Origin: Anaerohalosphaera lusitana | GTDB taxonomy: Bacteria > Planctomycetota > Phycisphaerae > Sedimentisphaerales > Anaerohalosphaeraceae | Assembly: GCF_002007645.1 (NCBI RefSeq) | Contig: NZ_CP019791.1 | Span: forward strand, 3,464,593-3,528,592 | Length of the DNA: 64,000 nucleotides | Direction of reading: 5' to 3' | Part shown: piece after piece, positions 18,880 to 26,740 of the stretch | How the letters are laid out: every line of letters begins with the position of its first letter | Position numbering within the stretch: the stretch's first letter is position 1 | Position numbers and translations under genes: made by a program | Notes under the pieces: generated by a model | Told to the model about the DNA's origin: nothing | Database searches by the model: none | Seen by the model: only the letters and a program-made list of their open reading frames with translations

Positions 18880-19650
18880 ATGAAGGCAGCTACGTTTAAC
18901 GCCAATTCTATACGCAGTCGAGCGGGCATAGTACTGGACTGGCTCGAGGCGAACCAGCCGGACGTGCTTTGCATACAGGAGACGAAGGTGCAGGATGATC
19001 ATTTTCCTGTTAAAGCGTTCGAGGACTGCGGGTACAATTTCGTTTACAAGGGACAGAAGGCGTATAACGGCGTTGCGACGTTTGCTCGGGGCCAGATCGA
19101 GGACGTGAAGATCGGGCTGGACGGTGATGAGAGTGAACAGGCGAGGTTTTTGAAGGTGAACCTGGGCGGGGTTTCGATCGTGAATACATACGTGCCGCAG
19201 GGACGCGCGCCGGACTCGGAACAGTTTTTGTATAAGCTGGAGTGGTTCGGTCAGTTGCGTGAGTGGTTCGACAAGAATTTCAGTCCCGGCGAGGACGTGC
19301 TGTGGATGGGCGATCTTAATGTGGCAATGGACGCGCGCGACGTGCATGATCCGGAGAAGCTTTGGGGCAGCGTTTGTTACTGCCAGGAGGTGCAGGACGC
19401 GTTGAAGGACGTGATGGGGTGGGGCTTTACGGACGTTTTCAGGCAGTTCAACGAGGAGGACGGGCTGTATACGTTCTGGGACTATCGTGTGCCGAACGGG
19501 TTCAAGAGGAATATCGGCTGGCGGCTGGACTATATTATGGCGTCGAAGTCAATGGCGGGTAGATGCACGGGCTGCTGGGTGGACAAGGAGCCGAGGGCGT
19601 TGAAGAAGCCGAGCGACCATACGTTTTTGGTGGCGGAGTTTGATATTTGA
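18880..19650 (+). CDS. xthA: Exodeoxyribonuclease III / AP endonuclease
   Basis: 256-residue member of the exonuclease III family, which cleaves DNA 5' to abasic sites and removes blocked 3' ends in base-excision repair. Diagnostic elements are Asn7 in FNANSIRSR, the metal ligand Glu34 in CIQETKVQ, WMGDLNVAMD with the catalytic Asp/Asn pair, DYIMASKSM, and the C-terminal PSDHTFL with the Asp-His pair. Length matches the family. An in-frame ATG lies 60 bases upstream (18820), but the chosen ATG at 18880 has GAGGT at the right distance and begins directly with the conserved strand. It is a single-gene unit with its own promoter candidate. Confidence 0.95.
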   Translation: MKAATFNANSIRSRAGIVLDWLEANQPDVLCIQETKVQDDHFPVKAFEDCGYNFVYKGQKAYNGVATFARGQIEDVKIGLDGDESEQARFLKVNLGGVSIVNTYVPQGRAPDSEQFLYKLEWFGQLREWFDKNFSPGEDVLWMGDLNVAMDARDVHDPEKLWGSVCYCQEVQDALKDVMGWGFTDVFRQFNEEDGLYTFWDYRVPNGFKRNIGWRLDYIMASKSMAGRCTGCWVDKEPRALKKPSDHTFLVAEFDI

Positions 19651-19714
19651 TGCATAATGTGCTTTTTGAATCCTTCAAAGTGGAGTAGATGATGTTTTTG
19701 GTCCATCTGAGGGG

Positions 19715-19743
19715 TTGAAATCTCAGAAATTTTTTATTATATA
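19715..19743 (+). promoter_or_regulatory. Candidate promoter of the GldA/F/G-like ABC cassette
   Basis: TTGAAA (19715-19720), 17-base spacer, TATATA (19738-19743). RNA would begin near 19750, at the edge of the palindrome 19752-19777. Confidence 0.5.
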
Positions 19744-19751
19744 ACAGGTCT

Positions 19752-19777
19752 TAGAAGCTGTTTCGAAACAGTTTCTA
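19752..19777. repeat. 26-base near-perfect palindrome sharing an 18-mer with the element at 44599
   Basis: TAGAAGCTGTTTC (19752-19764) followed by GAAACAGTTTCTA (19765-19777); the arms differ at a single G/A position. The first 18 bases are identical to 44599-44616. It sits at the predicted transcription start of the ABC cassette, so it may be an operator, a 5' RNA hairpin, or a remnant of the larger element at 44599-44763. Confidence 0.7.
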
Positions 19778-19880
19778 GCGGCATGGCCTGCGGGGTGCAC
19801 TTTTCGGGTCTGGCTCGGAGAGGTGCGATCCTTTCGGTAATATGCAGGCTGATCTGTCATTGTTAACAGGAGACCAGAAT

Positions 19881-20612
19881 ATGATTGATGTGAAGAATCT
19901 GCGAAGAAGTTTTGGTCAGGTTGTGGCTGTGGACGGGATATCGTTTACGGCTGAAAAAGGCGATGTGCTGGGGCTGCTTGGGCCGAACGGTGCGGGCAAG
20001 AGCACGGCGATGAAGATGCTGGCGTGTTTTTTGAAGCCCGACAGCGGCACTGCAAGCGTTTGCGGATACGACATCGGCAAGGACCCTATCGAGGTGCGGA
20101 AACGGCTGGGGTACCTGGCGGAGAATGTGCCGGCGTACAATGAGATGACGACGGCTGGTTTTTTGAAGTTCGTATGTGACGCCCGTGAGATCAAGGGGTC
20201 GGCGAGAAAGTCGGCGATTGATAAGTATGTGCCGATGTGTGCTATCGAGTCGGTGTATCATCAGACGATAGATACGCTGAGTAAGGGTTATCGCAGGCGT
20301 GTGGGGCTTGCGGCAGCGCTGATACATGATCCGGAGGTTCTGATACTGGACGAGCCGACGGACGGCCTGGACCCGAACCAGAAGCATGAGGTCAGGGATC
20401 TGATCAACCAGATGGCCAAGGAGAAATGCATTCTGGTTTCGACGCATATTCTCGAAGAGGTCGAGGCTGTGTGCAACCGTACGATCATCATAAACAAGGG
20501 CAGGGTCGAGGTCGACTCGACGCCCGGCAAACTGGTGGAAGAGTACGGCGGAAGCCTGGACGAAGTGTTCAGGAAGATTACGGTGGGCAAAACCGACAAG
20601 GGTGCAGCGTAG
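19881..20612 (+). CDS. ABC transporter ATP-binding protein, GldA-like
   Basis: 243-residue ATPase subunit of an ABC-2-type transporter. Walker A is GPNGAGKST (residues 34-42), the signature is a variant LSKGYRRRV, Walker B with following Glu is ILDEPTDGLDP, and the H-loop is STHILEEVE. The chosen ATG has AGGAG seven bases upstream; an earlier in-frame start at 19842 lacks such a site. It heads a four-gene cassette with a GldF-like permease, a GldG-like auxiliary protein and a DUF4340-like protein. In Bacteroidetes the homologous trio is linked to gliding, but the same set occurs widely in non-gliding bacteria with unknown cargo. No cargo can be inferred here. Confidence 0.93.
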   Translation: MIDVKNLRRSFGQVVAVDGISFTAEKGDVLGLLGPNGAGKSTAMKMLACFLKPDSGTASVCGYDIGKDPIEVRKRLGYLAENVPAYNEMTTAGFLKFVCDAREIKGSARKSAIDKYVPMCAIESVYHQTIDTLSKGYRRRVGLAAALIHDPEVLILDEPTDGLDPNQKHEVRDLINQMAKEKCILVSTHILEEVEAVCNRTIIINKGRVEVDSTPGKLVEEYGGSLDEVFRKITVGKTDKGAA

Positions 20613-20628
20613 ATCAAGGAGTAGAAAT

Positions 20629-21360
20629 ATGAACGGTTTTCTTTCAGTATTCAAGCGGGAATTCAAGGGGTACTTTGCGACGCCGCTGGCCTATGTTTTC
20701 CTGGTGATATTCTTGTTTTTCAGCGGCTATATGACCTTCCGTGACGGGTTTTTCGAGATCCGGCAGGCGGATATGAGCATATTCTTCAGGAACTTGCCTT
20801 TGCTGTTCGTATTCATGGTGCCGTCGACGGCGATGAGACTGTGGGCGGAAGAGCGGAAGAGCGGATCGATCGAACTGCTTTTGACGCTGCCTATCACGGT
20901 GACGCAGGCGGTGCTTGGCAAGTTCTTCGCGGCGTGGGCGTTTCTGGGGATCGCTCTGGTGCTGACGTTCCCGATGCCGGTGACAGTGGCGTATCTGGGT
21001 GATCCTGACGGCGGACTGATCGCAACGGGATACCTTGCAAGCTTTCTGCTTGCGGGCGGATTTCTGTCGATCGGGATGTTCTTCTCGGTCGTGAGCAAGA
21101 ACCAGGTGATCAGTTTCGTGCTCAGCGTGGTGGCGTGTGCGGTGCTTGTGTTCGCGGGCATGCCAACGACGCTGGATTATCTGTCGAGCTTTCTGCCGGG
21201 CGGACTTGTAGCCACGGTGGAGCAGATGAGCTTCCAGGGACATTTCGAGTCGATGCAGCGGGGTGTATTGTCCTTCAAGGACCTATCCTATTTTGCATTG
21301 TTGATCGTTGGTTGGATTGTGTGCAGCAGTTACATGCTTGAAGAAAGGAAGGCCAGCTAA
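20629..21360 (+). CDS. ABC-2 type permease, GldF-like
   Basis: 243-residue membrane protein with about six hydrophobic segments. It begins MNGFLSVFKREFKGYFATP, the typical amphipathic start of ABC-2 permeases. The conserved E-rich cytoplasmic loop (WAEERKSGSIELLLTLPIT) after segment 2 is a family hallmark and likely contacts the ATPase. An upstream in-frame ATG (20602) overlaps the preceding gene; the ATG at 20629 with AAGGAG is preferred. The gene starts 16 bases after the ATPase stop and its stop codon shares one base with the next start codon, so the subunits are translationally coupled. It would pair with the ATPase of 19881-20612. Confidence 0.92.
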   Translation: MNGFLSVFKREFKGYFATPLAYVFLVIFLFFSGYMTFRDGFFEIRQADMSIFFRNLPLLFVFMVPSTAMRLWAEERKSGSIELLLTLPITVTQAVLGKFFAAWAFLGIALVLTFPMPVTVAYLGDPDGGLIATGYLASFLLAGGFLSIGMFFSVVSKNQVISFVLSVVACAVLVFAGMPTTLDYLSSFLPGGLVATVEQMSFQGHFESMQRGVLSFKDLSYFALLIVGWIVCSSYMLEERKAS

Positions 21361-23345
21361 TGAACAGAACGATACGAGCGACGATAGCAGTCATTTTTGT
21401 ACTGGTGATAACCTTCAGTGCCATAAGCATCTGTCAGGATATCGGCAGGCGGGCGAAGGCTGACGTGACGGAGCAGGACCTTTATACGCTCAGTGACGGG
21501 ACGAAGGCGATCCTTGCGAAGATCAATCAGCCGATAACTATGAAGCTGTATTATGCTAAGACAGCGGCGATGAAGGGAACGGACCAGATAAGGTTCTTTA
21601 ACAACTATTATCAATATGTGCGAGCCCTGCTGGAAGAATACGAGGCTCAGAGCGGGGGTATGGTCGATCTGCAGATCATCGATCCGCGGCCCTATACGGA
21701 AGAGGAAGCGGCGGCGATGCGGGCCGGTCTCAAGCAGTACTCTATTACCGAGGAAGAGAAGTTTTTCTTCGGGCTGGTGCTGCAGACTCAGTTCGGCGTG
21801 CAGAAGACGATCCCGTTCTTTACGCCCGATCGGCAGAGTTTTGTGGAGTATGACATCAGTGAGCTGATCGATTCCGCGATCACTCGCGAGAAGACGCGGG
21901 TGGGCGTTATCAGTTCACTGGAGGTCGTGGGCGATGATACGACGCCTTATATGCGGCGGATGATGCAGCTTCAGGGCCAGCAGCCAAAGGAAGCATGGGG
22001 CATCGTGCAGCAGCTCAAGGAGCAGTACGAGATCGAGGCGATCGGATCCGATGTCGAGAAGATCGAGGACGTGGACATGCTGCTGGTGATCCATCCGAAG
22101 GACCTGAGCGAGCAGACGAAATTCGCGATCGATCAGTTCGTGCTCAACGGCGGACGGGCCGCTGTATTCGTTGATCCGTACTGTGTTGCGGAGAAGGCGA
22201 ATCAGAGCCAGCAGGCGAGGATGATGCGGCAGCAGATCGACGTGAGCTCGAACCTGAGCGAGCTGATGGAAGCCTGGGGCGTCGAGATGCCTGCGAATAC
22301 GTTTGCGGGTGATAGGGCGCTTGCGATGCAGCAGCAGATGGGTCAGCAACGCAGGCCGGTGAAGATGATCGGTTTGCTGAGACTGACCGAGCCTTGCTTC
22401 CCGGATGATAGTATTATCTCGGGCAATCTCAACGAGCTGCGGGTCGGTTACAGCGGTGTGCTGAATAAGCTCGAAAGCGAGCAGTACCAGGATTACAAGT
22501 ATACCCCCCTGCTGCAGACGACGGATATTGGTAACAGCTTCGATGTGAGCAATCCGATGGAGCTGGAGATGGATCCGTCGCGGCTGATGCAGAGGTTCTT
22601 TGACGGCGACGAGCCCGTGGTTATGGGCTATCAGATCACGGGCAAGTTCAAGAGTGCGTTCCCGGACGGCGTGAAGATAGAAGTCGAGGCCGAGGGCGAC
22701 GGTGAAGCTGAGGACGGTGAGACGGCTGAGCCTGAGACCAGGAAACTGACCGGTATCGCCCAGGCTGAGAAGGAGTGCATGGTCGCTGTTTACGCGGATG
22801 TGGACATAGCAGCAGACTGGCTGGCGTATCAGCAGTCGTTTTTCGGTATGACGGCGGCGGGCGACAATGCGGCACTGGTCTCGAATACCGTGGATGCAAT
22901 GAGCGGTTCGACCGAGCTGATCGATGTGCGGACAAGGGGTACGTTCAAACGGCCCTTTACCGTCGTTGAAGAGATCGAGCAGGCGGCTGAGGCTGAGACC
23001 GCGGAGCAGATCGATAAGCTCAACGCCGAAAAACAGCGGCTGCAGGCTGAGCTGAACGAGATCGTTCGTAACGCGGGCGGCGGTGAACAGCAGGCGGATA
23101 TCATCGGCAGCTCGATACTGGATAAGCAGCGCGAACTCGAGCTCAAGCTGCGGGAGACCGAGCGTGAGATCCGGAACGTTCGCATGCAGAGACGTGAACG
23201 TATCGAAGCGCTGAAGGCTAAACTGCGTAACTTCAATATGCTGATGGCGCCGGCGTTTATTCTGCTGATCGCGGTCGGGCTGGGCGTGTATCGCACGGTT
23301 CGTAAGCGACACTATGTGAGCAGTATGTCTGAGCGTGCGGCTTAA
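21360..23345 (+). CDS. GldG-like ABC transporter auxiliary protein
   Basis: 661-residue protein with a membrane segment at each end (about residues 7-25 and 625-645) and a large extracytoplasmic part. It matches the ABC_transp_aux/GldG family, whose members accompany GldF-type permeases. Features read by eye are the early TLSDGTKAILAKINQPITMKLYY-like region (residues about 40-65), a FFTPDRQSFVEYDISELI segment that is typical of the family, and a Rossmann-like middle ending in the VFVDPY strand near residue 270. A coiled coil rich in Glu, Arg and Leu occupies about 550-620. The ATG overlaps the preceding TAA by one base. The role of the family is not established; it may gate or assemble the permease. 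Confidence 0.85.
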   Translation: MNRTIRATIAVIFVLVITFSAISICQDIGRRAKADVTEQDLYTLSDGTKAILAKINQPITMKLYYAKTAAMKGTDQIRFFNNYYQYVRALLEEYEAQSGGMVDLQIIDPRPYTEEEAAAMRAGLKQYSITEEEKFFFGLVLQTQFGVQKTIPFFTPDRQSFVEYDISELIDSAITREKTRVGVISSLEVVGDDTTPYMRRMMQLQGQQPKEAWGIVQQLKEQYEIEAIGSDVEKIEDVDMLLVIHPKDLSEQTKFAIDQFVLNGGRAAVFVDPYCVAEKANQSQQARMMRQQIDVSSNLSELMEAWGVEMPANTFAGDRALAMQQQMGQQRRPVKMIGLLRLTEPCFPDDSIISGNLNELRVGYSGVLNKLESEQYQDYKYTPLLQTTDIGNSFDVSNPMELEMDPSRLMQRFFDGDEPVVMGYQITGKFKSAFPDGVKIEVEAEGDGEAEDGETAEPETRKLTGIAQAEKECMVAVYADVDIAADWLAYQQSFFGMTAAGDNAALVSNTVDAMSGSTELIDVRTRGTFKRPFTVVEEIEQAAEAETAEQIDKLNAEKQRLQAELNEIVRNAGGGEQQADIIGSSILDKQRELELKLRETEREIRNVRMQRRERIEALKAKLRNFNMLMAPAFILLIAVGLGVYRTVRKRHYVSSMSERAA

Positions 23346-23393
23346 TGATTTCGGACTACAGCTTGATCTGGCTTTATAAAACAGGAGATGGAA

Positions 23394-24494
23394 ATGAATA
23401 ACAGGAAATTAGCTATATTGGGACTGCTGGCGGTTGTGATTGTGGTGCTGGCGGTCGCTGTTGACAAGGTGACGCATCGCGGGCCGCAAGGCAGCGGCAC
23501 AGGTGGATACCTGATCGAAGGCATGGACCCGGCTAAGATCGCCAGGATCGAGATTTCGGGCGGTGAGTCGGACGTCGTGCTTGTGCGCGGCAACGGCGGG
23601 TTCGTTGTCGAGACCAAAGGCGGCTATCCGGCCAAGACCAGCGAGGTGAACAATTTGCTAACCAGGAGCATGGATATCGCACTGGCGGAGAAGATCACTT
23701 CGGACGAGAAAAACTATGCCGATCTGGGCGTGAGCGAAGAGGAAGCGTCGACGATCGTGAAGTTTATAACCGAGGACGGCTCGCTGCTGACTGGTATCGT
23801 GATCGGCGAGGCAGTCGAAGGCGGCGAGGGCAAATATGTCCGGCTGCTCAACGGTGAGGACGTGTTTGTGTCGCTCGGTTCGCCGTGGATAAACAAGAAC
23901 GCTATAGGGTACGTCGAGCAAACGCTGGTCTCGGCTGAGAAGGATAACATCGAATCTGTGGCAGTGAACGCGGGCGACGAGAGCTACAGGATCGTTCGAA
24001 AGGACAACAACGAGATCGGCCTGAGCACCGTACCCGAGGGCAAGGAAGTCAAAGAGGACGAGCTGGACAAGGTGTTCAACGCCGCGACGAGCATCCGGTT
24101 TGATGACGTATTGCGCGAGGTCGAAGGCGTGAGTTTCAACGACAAATTCGTCGTGAGAATGGAAGATTCGACGGTGTACCGGTTCGACATCGGGCGCAAG
24201 GACGATGCAGTCTATGGGAAGGTGACGGCTGAGTTTACGGATACCGAGCCTGTGACTATGACCAAGGGTGTGCAGGTTGACGAAGAAGAACTCAAGCAGA
24301 AGGAAGCGAAACTGGTCGCGCGGGATAAGGCTCAGGCGTTCGCAGCGAAGAACGAAGACTGGATTTTTGAGATACCTTCGTATAAGGCGGATAATATGAC
24401 GAAGCCCTTGAGTGATCTGCTTGAAGATAAGGCAGTCGAAGAAGAATCGGGTGACGAAGCGGATCAGCCCGCGGAGGCCGAGGCTGCTGCGTAA
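23394..24494 (+). CDS. DUF4340-like membrane-anchored protein of the ABC cassette
   Basis: 366-residue protein with an N-terminal membrane anchor (about residues 6-22) and a beta-rich exported region containing two related halves, each opening with an IARIEISGG/IESVAVNAGD-like strand. This is the layout of DUF4340 proteins, which frequently follow GldG-type genes. The C-terminus is rich in Glu and Ala. Two ATGs compete: 23388 lies immediately at the AGGAG site and is too close, so 23394 is chosen. It is the last gene of the cassette and is followed by a strong terminator. No catalytic motif is visible; a structural or cargo-binding role beside the permease is inference. Confidence 0.75.
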   Translation: MNNRKLAILGLLAVVIVVLAVAVDKVTHRGPQGSGTGGYLIEGMDPAKIARIEISGGESDVVLVRGNGGFVVETKGGYPAKTSEVNNLLTRSMDIALAEKITSDEKNYADLGVSEEEASTIVKFITEDGSLLTGIVIGEAVEGGEGKYVRLLNGEDVFVSLGSPWINKNAIGYVEQTLVSAEKDNIESVAVNAGDESYRIVRKDNNEIGLSTVPEGKEVKEDELDKVFNAATSIRFDDVLREVEGVSFNDKFVVRMEDSTVYRFDIGRKDDAVYGKVTAEFTDTEPVTMTKGVQVDEEELKQKEAKLVARDKAQAFAAKNEDWIFEIPSYKADNMTKPLSDLLEDKAVEEESGDEADQPAEAEAAA

Positions 24495-24513
24495 GGGTTA
24501 GCGTGCAAATGAG

Positions 24514-24551
24514 AAAGACGCCCTGCCGGGTTGGTGGCGGGCGTCTTTTTT
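24514..24551. terminator. Terminator between convergent ABC cassette and MsbA-like gene
   Basis: AAAGACGCCC plus GCC on the left pairs with GGCGGGCGTCTTT on the right (one bulged T), loop GGTTGGT, followed by TTTTT. It closes the plus-strand cassette. The A-rich left flank gives a shorter T-run on the minus strand, so it may also serve the convergent gene ending at 24592. Confidence 0.82.
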
Positions 24552-24591
24552 ATGCGCTAAGTGCGGTGAAAATACTGATCGGAGCCGCTGA

Positions 24592-26310
24592 TTAGAAAAC
24601 GTTCATTGTATAGAGCGTGTGATAGTACTTGCGGTTGTCGAGCAGTTCGTTGTGTGTGCCGTGCTCGACGATCTCGCCTTCGCGGACGACGTAGATGTAA
24701 TTTGCGTTGCGGACGGTCGAGAGGCGGTGTGCGATCACGATGGTCGTACGGTCCTTGCGGAGCAGGTCGAGTGATTTCTGCACGAGTGCCTCTGACTCGG
24801 TGTCGAGCGAGCTTGTGGCTTCGTCGAAGATGAAGATCGGCGGGTTCTTGAGGAACGTGCGTGCTATGGATATACGCTGTTTCTGACCGCCGGAAAGTTT
24901 TACGCCGCGTTCGCCGCAGAGGGTCTCGAAGCCGTCCGGCAGGGACCGGATGTAGTCGAGTATGTTGGCTTTTTTGGCTGCGTCGATGAGGTCCTCTTCG
25001 GTGGCGTCGGGTCGGCCGTACATGATGTTTTCGCGGATGGTGGTGTCGAACAGGAATACGTTCTGCTGGACGATACCGATGTTTTCACGGAGGAACTTCT
25101 GCTTTAGGTCCGAGACGCTGTGGCCGTCGATGGTGATGCGGCCCTTGGTCGCTTCGTAGAATCGCGGGATGAGCGAGACGATGGTGGATTTGCCCGCGCC
25201 GGATTCGCCGACGATCGCGACGGTGGAGCCTGGCTTGATGTCGAGGTCGACGTTTTTGAGGATCCAGTCGTCACTGCCATTGTATTTGAAGGAGACGTCG
25301 CTGAATTCGATGTGGCCCGTAACGGGCGAGAAATCGTGAGCGTCCTTATTGTCAACGATGTCCGGTTCGACGTCCATTATTTCGGTGTATCGTTCGAAGC
25401 ATGCGACGCCGCGCTGGAGCTGTTCGGAGAAGTTGACCAGCCGGCGGATGGGGTTGAGTATGAAGTAGATGTAGAGCACGAACGCGAGCAGGTCCGCGTG
25501 GGTGATGCTGCTGCCGGTGTAGATGAGCCATGCACCGCCTGCGATGACGACGAAGAAATAGCCCTCGATGAGGAAGTTCATGCCGCAGAAAAAGCGGGCC
25601 ATGGTGCCGTAGATGTCTTCCTTTGCCTGGCGGAAGCTGCAGTTTACGACGTCGAACTTGCAGATCTCTTCTTCTTCGTTGGCGAAGGATTTCACTTCGC
25701 GTATGCCCTGGACAGAATTCTCAACGGAGGAGTTGATGTCGGCGATCTTTTTGCGGACCTGGCGGAAGCCCTTACGCATTTTGCCGCCGTAGAGGATGCC
25801 CCATGCGATGAGGAAAGGCATGGGGATCATCGCGATCCATGCGAGCTGGGCGTTGAAGCTGAACATTGCGATGAACGCGCCGATGATCAGTGCGAGCGAG
25901 ATGAGGATGTCCTCGGGCGCGTGGTGGGCGATCTCGGCGATCATGTTCAGGTCGTTGGATATGCGGCTCATGATGTGGCCGGTCTTGGTGTTGTCGAAGT
26001 AATTGAAGCTGAGCTTCTGCAGGTGCGTGAACAGCTTTTCCCGCATGTCGAACTCCATGCGAACGCCGAGGATGTGGCCCCACTTTACGCGGATATAGGC
26101 GAAAACGGCGGCTGCGATGATCAGGCCGAGCATGATGGCCATGCTGGTGAGCAGCAGTCCGGTATCGCCCTTGGGTATGTCGGTTTCCAGTATCTTGCGG
26201 GTCATGGCTGGGATGAAGACGGTGACCACGGCGGAAGCGACCGCTGCTGTCATCGTGAAGATGAACAGCGGAAGATGCGGCTTATAGTATTTTGCAAATC
26301 TTTTTATCAT
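24592..26310 (-). CDS. MsbA-type ABC exporter (fused membrane and ATPase domains)
   Basis: 572-residue half-transporter that would work as a homodimer in the inner membrane. Six membrane segments occupy about residues 1-310. The ATPase domain has Walker A GESGAGKST, signature LSGGQKQRI, Walker B IFIFDEATSSLDTES and the H-loop VIAHRLSTV. Length and order match lipid A/multidrug exporters of the MsbA family; lipid or drug cargo cannot be separated by sequence. It begins MIKRFAKYYKPH, the usual basic elbow helix. It lies downstream of tRNA-Gln on the same strand, separated by a hairpin, and converges with the ABC cassette. Only a weak ribosome site (GGGTAG, distant) precedes the ATG. Confidence 0.92.
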   Translation of the reverse strand: MIKRFAKYYKPHLPLFIFTMTAAVASAVVTVFIPAMTRKILETDIPKGDTGLLLTSMAIMLGLIIAAAVFAYIRVKWGHILGVRMEFDMREKLFTHLQKLSFNYFDNTKTGHIMSRISNDLNMIAEIAHHAPEDILISLALIIGAFIAMFSFNAQLAWIAMIPMPFLIAWGILYGGKMRKGFRQVRKKIADINSSVENSVQGIREVKSFANEEEEICKFDVVNCSFRQAKEDIYGTMARFFCGMNFLIEGYFFVVIAGGAWLIYTGSSITHADLLAFVLYIYFILNPIRRLVNFSEQLQRGVACFERYTEIMDVEPDIVDNKDAHDFSPVTGHIEFSDVSFKYNGSDDWILKNVDLDIKPGSTVAIVGESGAGKSTIVSLIPRFYEATKGRITIDGHSVSDLKQKFLRENIGIVQQNVFLFDTTIRENIMYGRPDATEEDLIDAAKKANILDYIRSLPDGFETLCGERGVKLSGGQKQRISIARTFLKNPPIFIFDEATSSLDTESEALVQKSLDLLRKDRTTIVIAHRLSTVRNANYIYVVREGEIVEHGTHNELLDNRKYYHTLYTMNVF

Positions 26311-26351
26311 TTTATACAGTTCTACCCGGGTTTAGCGTTTATGAAAAGGTA

Positions 26352-26388
26352 AATAAAAAGGCGTGAGCCAACCTTCGGATCAGTTGGC
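26352..26388 (-). terminator. Hairpin with T-rich tail downstream of tRNA-Gln
   Basis: On the minus strand GCCAAC and GTTGGC (plus 26383-26388 and 26367-26372) form a hairpin, and a T-rich stretch (CTTTTTATTT) follows six bases later. It lies seven bases past the tRNA 3' end. It could end the tRNA transcript, although the gap before the T-run makes it imperfect. Confidence 0.45.
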
Positions 26389-26394
26389 AAAGAA

Positions 26395-26465
26395 CTGGGG
26401 TACTAGGATTCGAACCTAGACTAAATGATTCAGAGTCATTCGTGCTGCCGTTACACTATACCCCA
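26395..26465 (-). tRNA. tRNA-Gln (anticodon CTG)
   Basis: Read on the minus strand the cloverleaf is complete. The acceptor arms TGGGGTA/TACCCCA include the U1-A72 pair typical of glutamine tRNAs, with discriminator G. The D-arm contains GTGTAACGGCAGCAC, the anticodon stem is AATGA/TCATT around loop CTCTGAA (anticodon CTG, reading CAG), and the T-arm is CTAGG TTCGAAT CCTAG. CCA is not encoded, so it must be added after transcription. A well-spaced promoter lies upstream (26508-26536). Confidence 0.96.
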
Positions 26466-26507
26466 ATCAGGACGAAAAGATGCAACCATCCCTCGTCAAC
26501 GGAGGAG

Positions 26508-26536
26508 AATATAACGGTTTTGCAAATGCCAGTCAA
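26508..26536 (-). promoter_or_regulatory. Promoter candidate for tRNA-Gln
   Basis: On the minus strand: TTGACT (plus 26531-26536), 17-base spacer, TATATT (plus 26508-26513). RNA would start near 26501, about 36 bases before the mature tRNA. Confidence 0.65.
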
Positions 26537-26657
26537 GGAGGAAAATGGGGTTTATTTCGAGTGAAATAGAGATTTTCGGGGATATCCGGGGCGTTGTTGG
26601 GCGTTTTTGGAGAGCAGAGAGAGGGTGGAGGGCAAACCATTTTGCACCACAGAGGTA

Positions 26658-26686
26658 TTGAAACTGACGGTCAAATTGTTTATTAT
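26658..26686 (+). promoter_or_regulatory. Promoter candidate for the dihydrouridine synthase gene
   Basis: TTGAAA (26658-26663), 17-base spacer, TATTAT (26681-26686), about 50 bases before the start codon. It is divergent from the tRNA-Gln promoter. Confidence 0.55.
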
Positions 26687-26740
26687 TCTGCGACTGACCG
26701 GCCGGGACGACTGGCTGGGTAATGGTTTTTATGGGTGAAT

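Larger units (their letters stand above)
19651..19880. other. Intergenic region upstream of the ABC cassette
   Basis: 230 bases holding a promoter candidate (19715-19743) and a near-perfect 26-base palindrome directly after it. No reading frame of note and no clear terminator for the exonuclease gene. Confidence 0.4.

Noticed and set aside
25120-26352. 410-codon plus-strand frame opposite the MsbA-like gene
   Set aside because: The translation is unnaturally rich in Asp, Val and Gly, typical of antisense reading; the minus strand has all ABC motifs.
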